A stretch of DNA of 6,153 nucleotides from Gemmatimonadota bacterium (GTDB lineage: Bacteria > Latescibacterota > UBA2968 > UBA8231), in the NCBI GenBank assembly GCA_026706505.1, contig JAPOYQ010000105.1, forward strand, positions 1 through 6,153, written 5' to 3'. Positions 4,399 through 6,153 of the stretch are shown one piece after another. The number at the start of each line of letters is the position of its first letter. The stretch's first letter is position 1. Position numbers and translations under genes: made by a program. The notes beneath the pieces are model-generated. The model was not told where the DNA came from and did not search any database. It saw only the letters and a program-made list of their open reading frames with translations.

Positions 4399-6153
4399 AT
4401 GCAATACACATCACAACAAAATGATTGGTTGGTTCAGCCCTTTCGCCAACCCGCTTTAATAGAAGAAAAGGACAGTCAACTTATTCTCGACAATGGACTC
4501 ATTCGCCGAACATTCGCTACCACACCTAATTTCGCAACGGTTGATTATACCAATCAAATTACCGGTAATACCCTTCTTCGCGCCATCAAACCAGAGGCGG
4601 GACTTGCGATAAACGGAAATGAATATGAAGTGGGTGGCTTGAAAGGACAGCCCGACTACGCCTATCTTGATTCGGATTGGATCGCGGATTTGACCAGCGA
4701 CAAGAACGCATTTCAATTTCGCGAATATAGGGTCGGTAAACCTGAAATCCGCTATCCGTGGGTACACAGGCGTTCTACGACATCATCAGTCCATCCACCA
4801 GAAGGTGTGAAACTGACGGTTGTGTTCTCACCGCCGCCATTCGCTAACTCCCTTCAGGTATGCGTGCATTATGAATTATACCAAGGCATTCCAGCACTGT
4901 CCAAGTGGATCACTATTCACAATGAGAGCCAAGAACCGATTCAACTTGATGCCTTAAACTGTGAAATCCTTGCTGTCAACGAGCAGGAAAAGCATCGGCT
5001 ACATGTCGAAAGCGATTATGCCTTCAGCGGAATGAAAACGACATACTGGGGACCAGATGCAGATTACAAGACGCAAGTCGATTATAACTATCAGATGCCA
5101 CTGTTGATGACCAGCCGCTATCCACTCGGTCCGGGAGTCTTTCTCCAACCGGGTGAGACCTTCAAGAGCTTCCGCACCTTCGAGATTCTACATGATAGTG
5201 ATGCGCGTGAGCGAAAAGGACTCGCACGCCGCAAAATGTATCGCACGGTCGCGCCACAGGTCACGGAGAATCCAATTTTCATGCACGTTCGGAGTGCCGA
5301 GCCAGATGCTGTCCGTTTAGCGATCGATCAGTGCGCCGAAGTCGGATTTGAAATGGTGATTATGACCTTTGGCAGTGGATTCAATATTGAGAGCGAAGAT
5401 CCGCAATACATAACCACAATGAAAGAATTGACCGATTATGCCCACCACAAAGGTATTCAACTCGGCGGTTATACACTGATGTGTGCTTCGCGGAATGCGG
5501 GTGAAGATTTCAACTGTATTGACCCAGACACCGGGCAACCCGGAAGTAGGTTTGGACAGAGTGCTTGTCTTGCGAGCAGATGGGCAGATGGTTATTTCCA
5601 ACGAGTGCTGAATTTCATGGATGCAACCGGAATGGATATCATAGAGACTGACGGTCCGTATCATGGTGACATCTGTGCTGCAACGGCGCACGAGCATCAT
5701 AACGGTTTAGCGGATTCGCAGTTGCGTCAGTGGGAAGCGTGCGTTCATTTTTACCACGAATGTCGAAAACGCGGTATCTATATCAATTCGCCAGATCAGT
5801 ATTACCTCAACGGTTCAAACAAATGCGGGATGGGCTATCGCGAAACGAACTTCAGCTTGCCCCGCGAGCGGCAAATTTTAATTGCCCGACAGAATATCTA
5901 CGATGCCACGTATGAAAAGACGCCCAGTATGGGTTGGATGTTCGTCCCGTTGGTGGAGTACCACGGCGGCGGAGCAGCCGCAACGTTTGAGCCGCTTTGT
6001 GAACACCTTGAAGACTACGAATCACATCTCGCACAGAACTTCGGCAGCGGTGTGATTGCGTGCTATCGCGGCCCTCGACTTTTTGATACTGAACAGACGA
6101 AAACTGTCGTTAAGAAATGGGTTGACTTCTACAAAAAGTATCGCCCAATATTG
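4399..6153 (+). CDS. Alpha-galactosidase-like (clan GH-D type) protein, C-terminus off the right edge
   Basis: A single frame stays open for 585 codons from the ATG at 4399 to the window edge with no internal stop, so the gene is real and truncated only by the window. Residues 20 to about 285 are beta-rich, with strand-like runs such as KLTVVFSPPP (138-147) and KWITIHNES (169-177), as in the N-terminal sandwich of GH36-type glycosidases. From about 292 a TIM barrel is suggested by PIFMHVRS (292-299), FEMVIMTFG (317-325), IQLGGYTLM (353-361), DIIETDGPYHGD (413-424) and GIYINSPDQ (459-467). Asp418 on the fourth strand is where clan GH-D enzymes place the nucleophile; the acid/base residue could not be identified. 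No signal peptide is obvious at the N-terminus. An in-frame TAA lies at 4387-4389, so this is the first possible ATG. The upstream Shine-Dalgarno sequence is weak. GC is lower than in the neighbouring genes. The family call is tentative; the existence of the gene is near certain. Confidence 0.75.
   Translation, partial: MQYTSQQNDWLVQPFRQPALIEEKDSQLILDNGLIRRTFATTPNFATVDYTNQITGNTLLRAIKPEAGLAINGNEYEVGGLKGQPDYAYLDSDWIADLTSDKNAFQFREYRVGKPEIRYPWVHRRSTTSSVHPPEGVKLTVVFSPPPFANSLQVCVHYELYQGIPALSKWITIHNESQEPIQLDALNCEILAVNEQEKHRLHVESDYAFSGMKTTYWGPDADYKTQVDYNYQMPLLMTSRYPLGPGVFLQPGETFKSFRTFEILHDSDARERKGLARRKMYRTVAPQVTENPIFMHVRSAEPDAVRLAIDQCAEVGFEMVIMTFGSGFNIESEDPQYITTMKELTDYAHHKGIQLGGYTLMCASRNAGEDFNCIDPDTGQPGSRFGQSACLASRWADGYFQRVLNFMDATGMDIIETDGPYHGDICAATAHEHHNGLADSQLRQWEACVHFYHECRKRGIYINSPDQYYLNGSNKCGMGYRETNFSLPRERQILIARQNIYDATYEKTPSMGWMFVPLVEYHGGGAAATFEPLCEHLEDYESHLAQNFGSGVIACYRGPRLFDTEQTKTVVKKWVDFYKKYRPIL

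Noticed and set aside
5317..5700. A 127-codon minus-strand open frame within the glycosidase-like gene
   Set aside because: It lies opposite the continuous 585-codon frame that shows barrel strands, and it has no recognisable motif.

Overview
The window looks like a piece of a saprophytic or symbiotic bacterial genome rich in carbohydrate-catabolism genes and phytanoyl-CoA-dioxygenase-like (PhyH) oxygenases. That gene set resembles uncultured Poribacteria, Latescibacteria and Planctomycetes-like lineages. The taxonomic guess rests only on gene content and moderate-to-high GC, with no marker gene present. Every protein-coding assignment below was made by reading translations; no database search was possible.

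Layout. On the minus strand, reading leftward from about 2372, three genes are arranged as a probable operon. The first is an HpcH/HpaI-family aldolase (2372-1635), the second a short UxuA-type mannonate dehydratase (1572-589), and the third a sugar phosphate isomerase/epimerase-like TIM barrel (589-1, running off the left edge). The last two share one base in a TAATG stop/start overlap. An 87-base divergent intergenic region (2373-2459) separates this operon from a plus-strand gene (2460-4358) that fuses a PhyH-type Fe(II)/2-oxoglutarate oxygenase domain to a C-terminal array of HEAT-like repeats. After a 40-base gap, a second plus-strand gene starts at 4399 and stays open to the right edge. 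It has a beta-rich N-terminal part followed by a TIM barrel resembling alpha-galactosidases (clan GH-D), and it is visibly lower in GC than everything to its left.

How the genes may work together (inference). Mannonate dehydratase would produce 2-keto-3-deoxy-D-gluconate (KDG). The class II aldolase could cleave a 2-keto-3-deoxy sugar acid directly to pyruvate and an aldehyde, giving a route from hexuronate-derived aldonates that needs no kinase. The isomerase-like protein could feed or branch this route, and the glycosidase-like protein could release sugars from polymers or glycosides. The PhyH-HEAT protein has no assignable substrate.

No RNA gene, CRISPR array, insertion sequence or convincing terminator was seen. 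The points most worth a second look are the PhyH-HEAT fusion, the composition break near 4359-4399, the divergent glycosidase-like protein, and the substituted metal-ligand positions in the isomerase-like protein.
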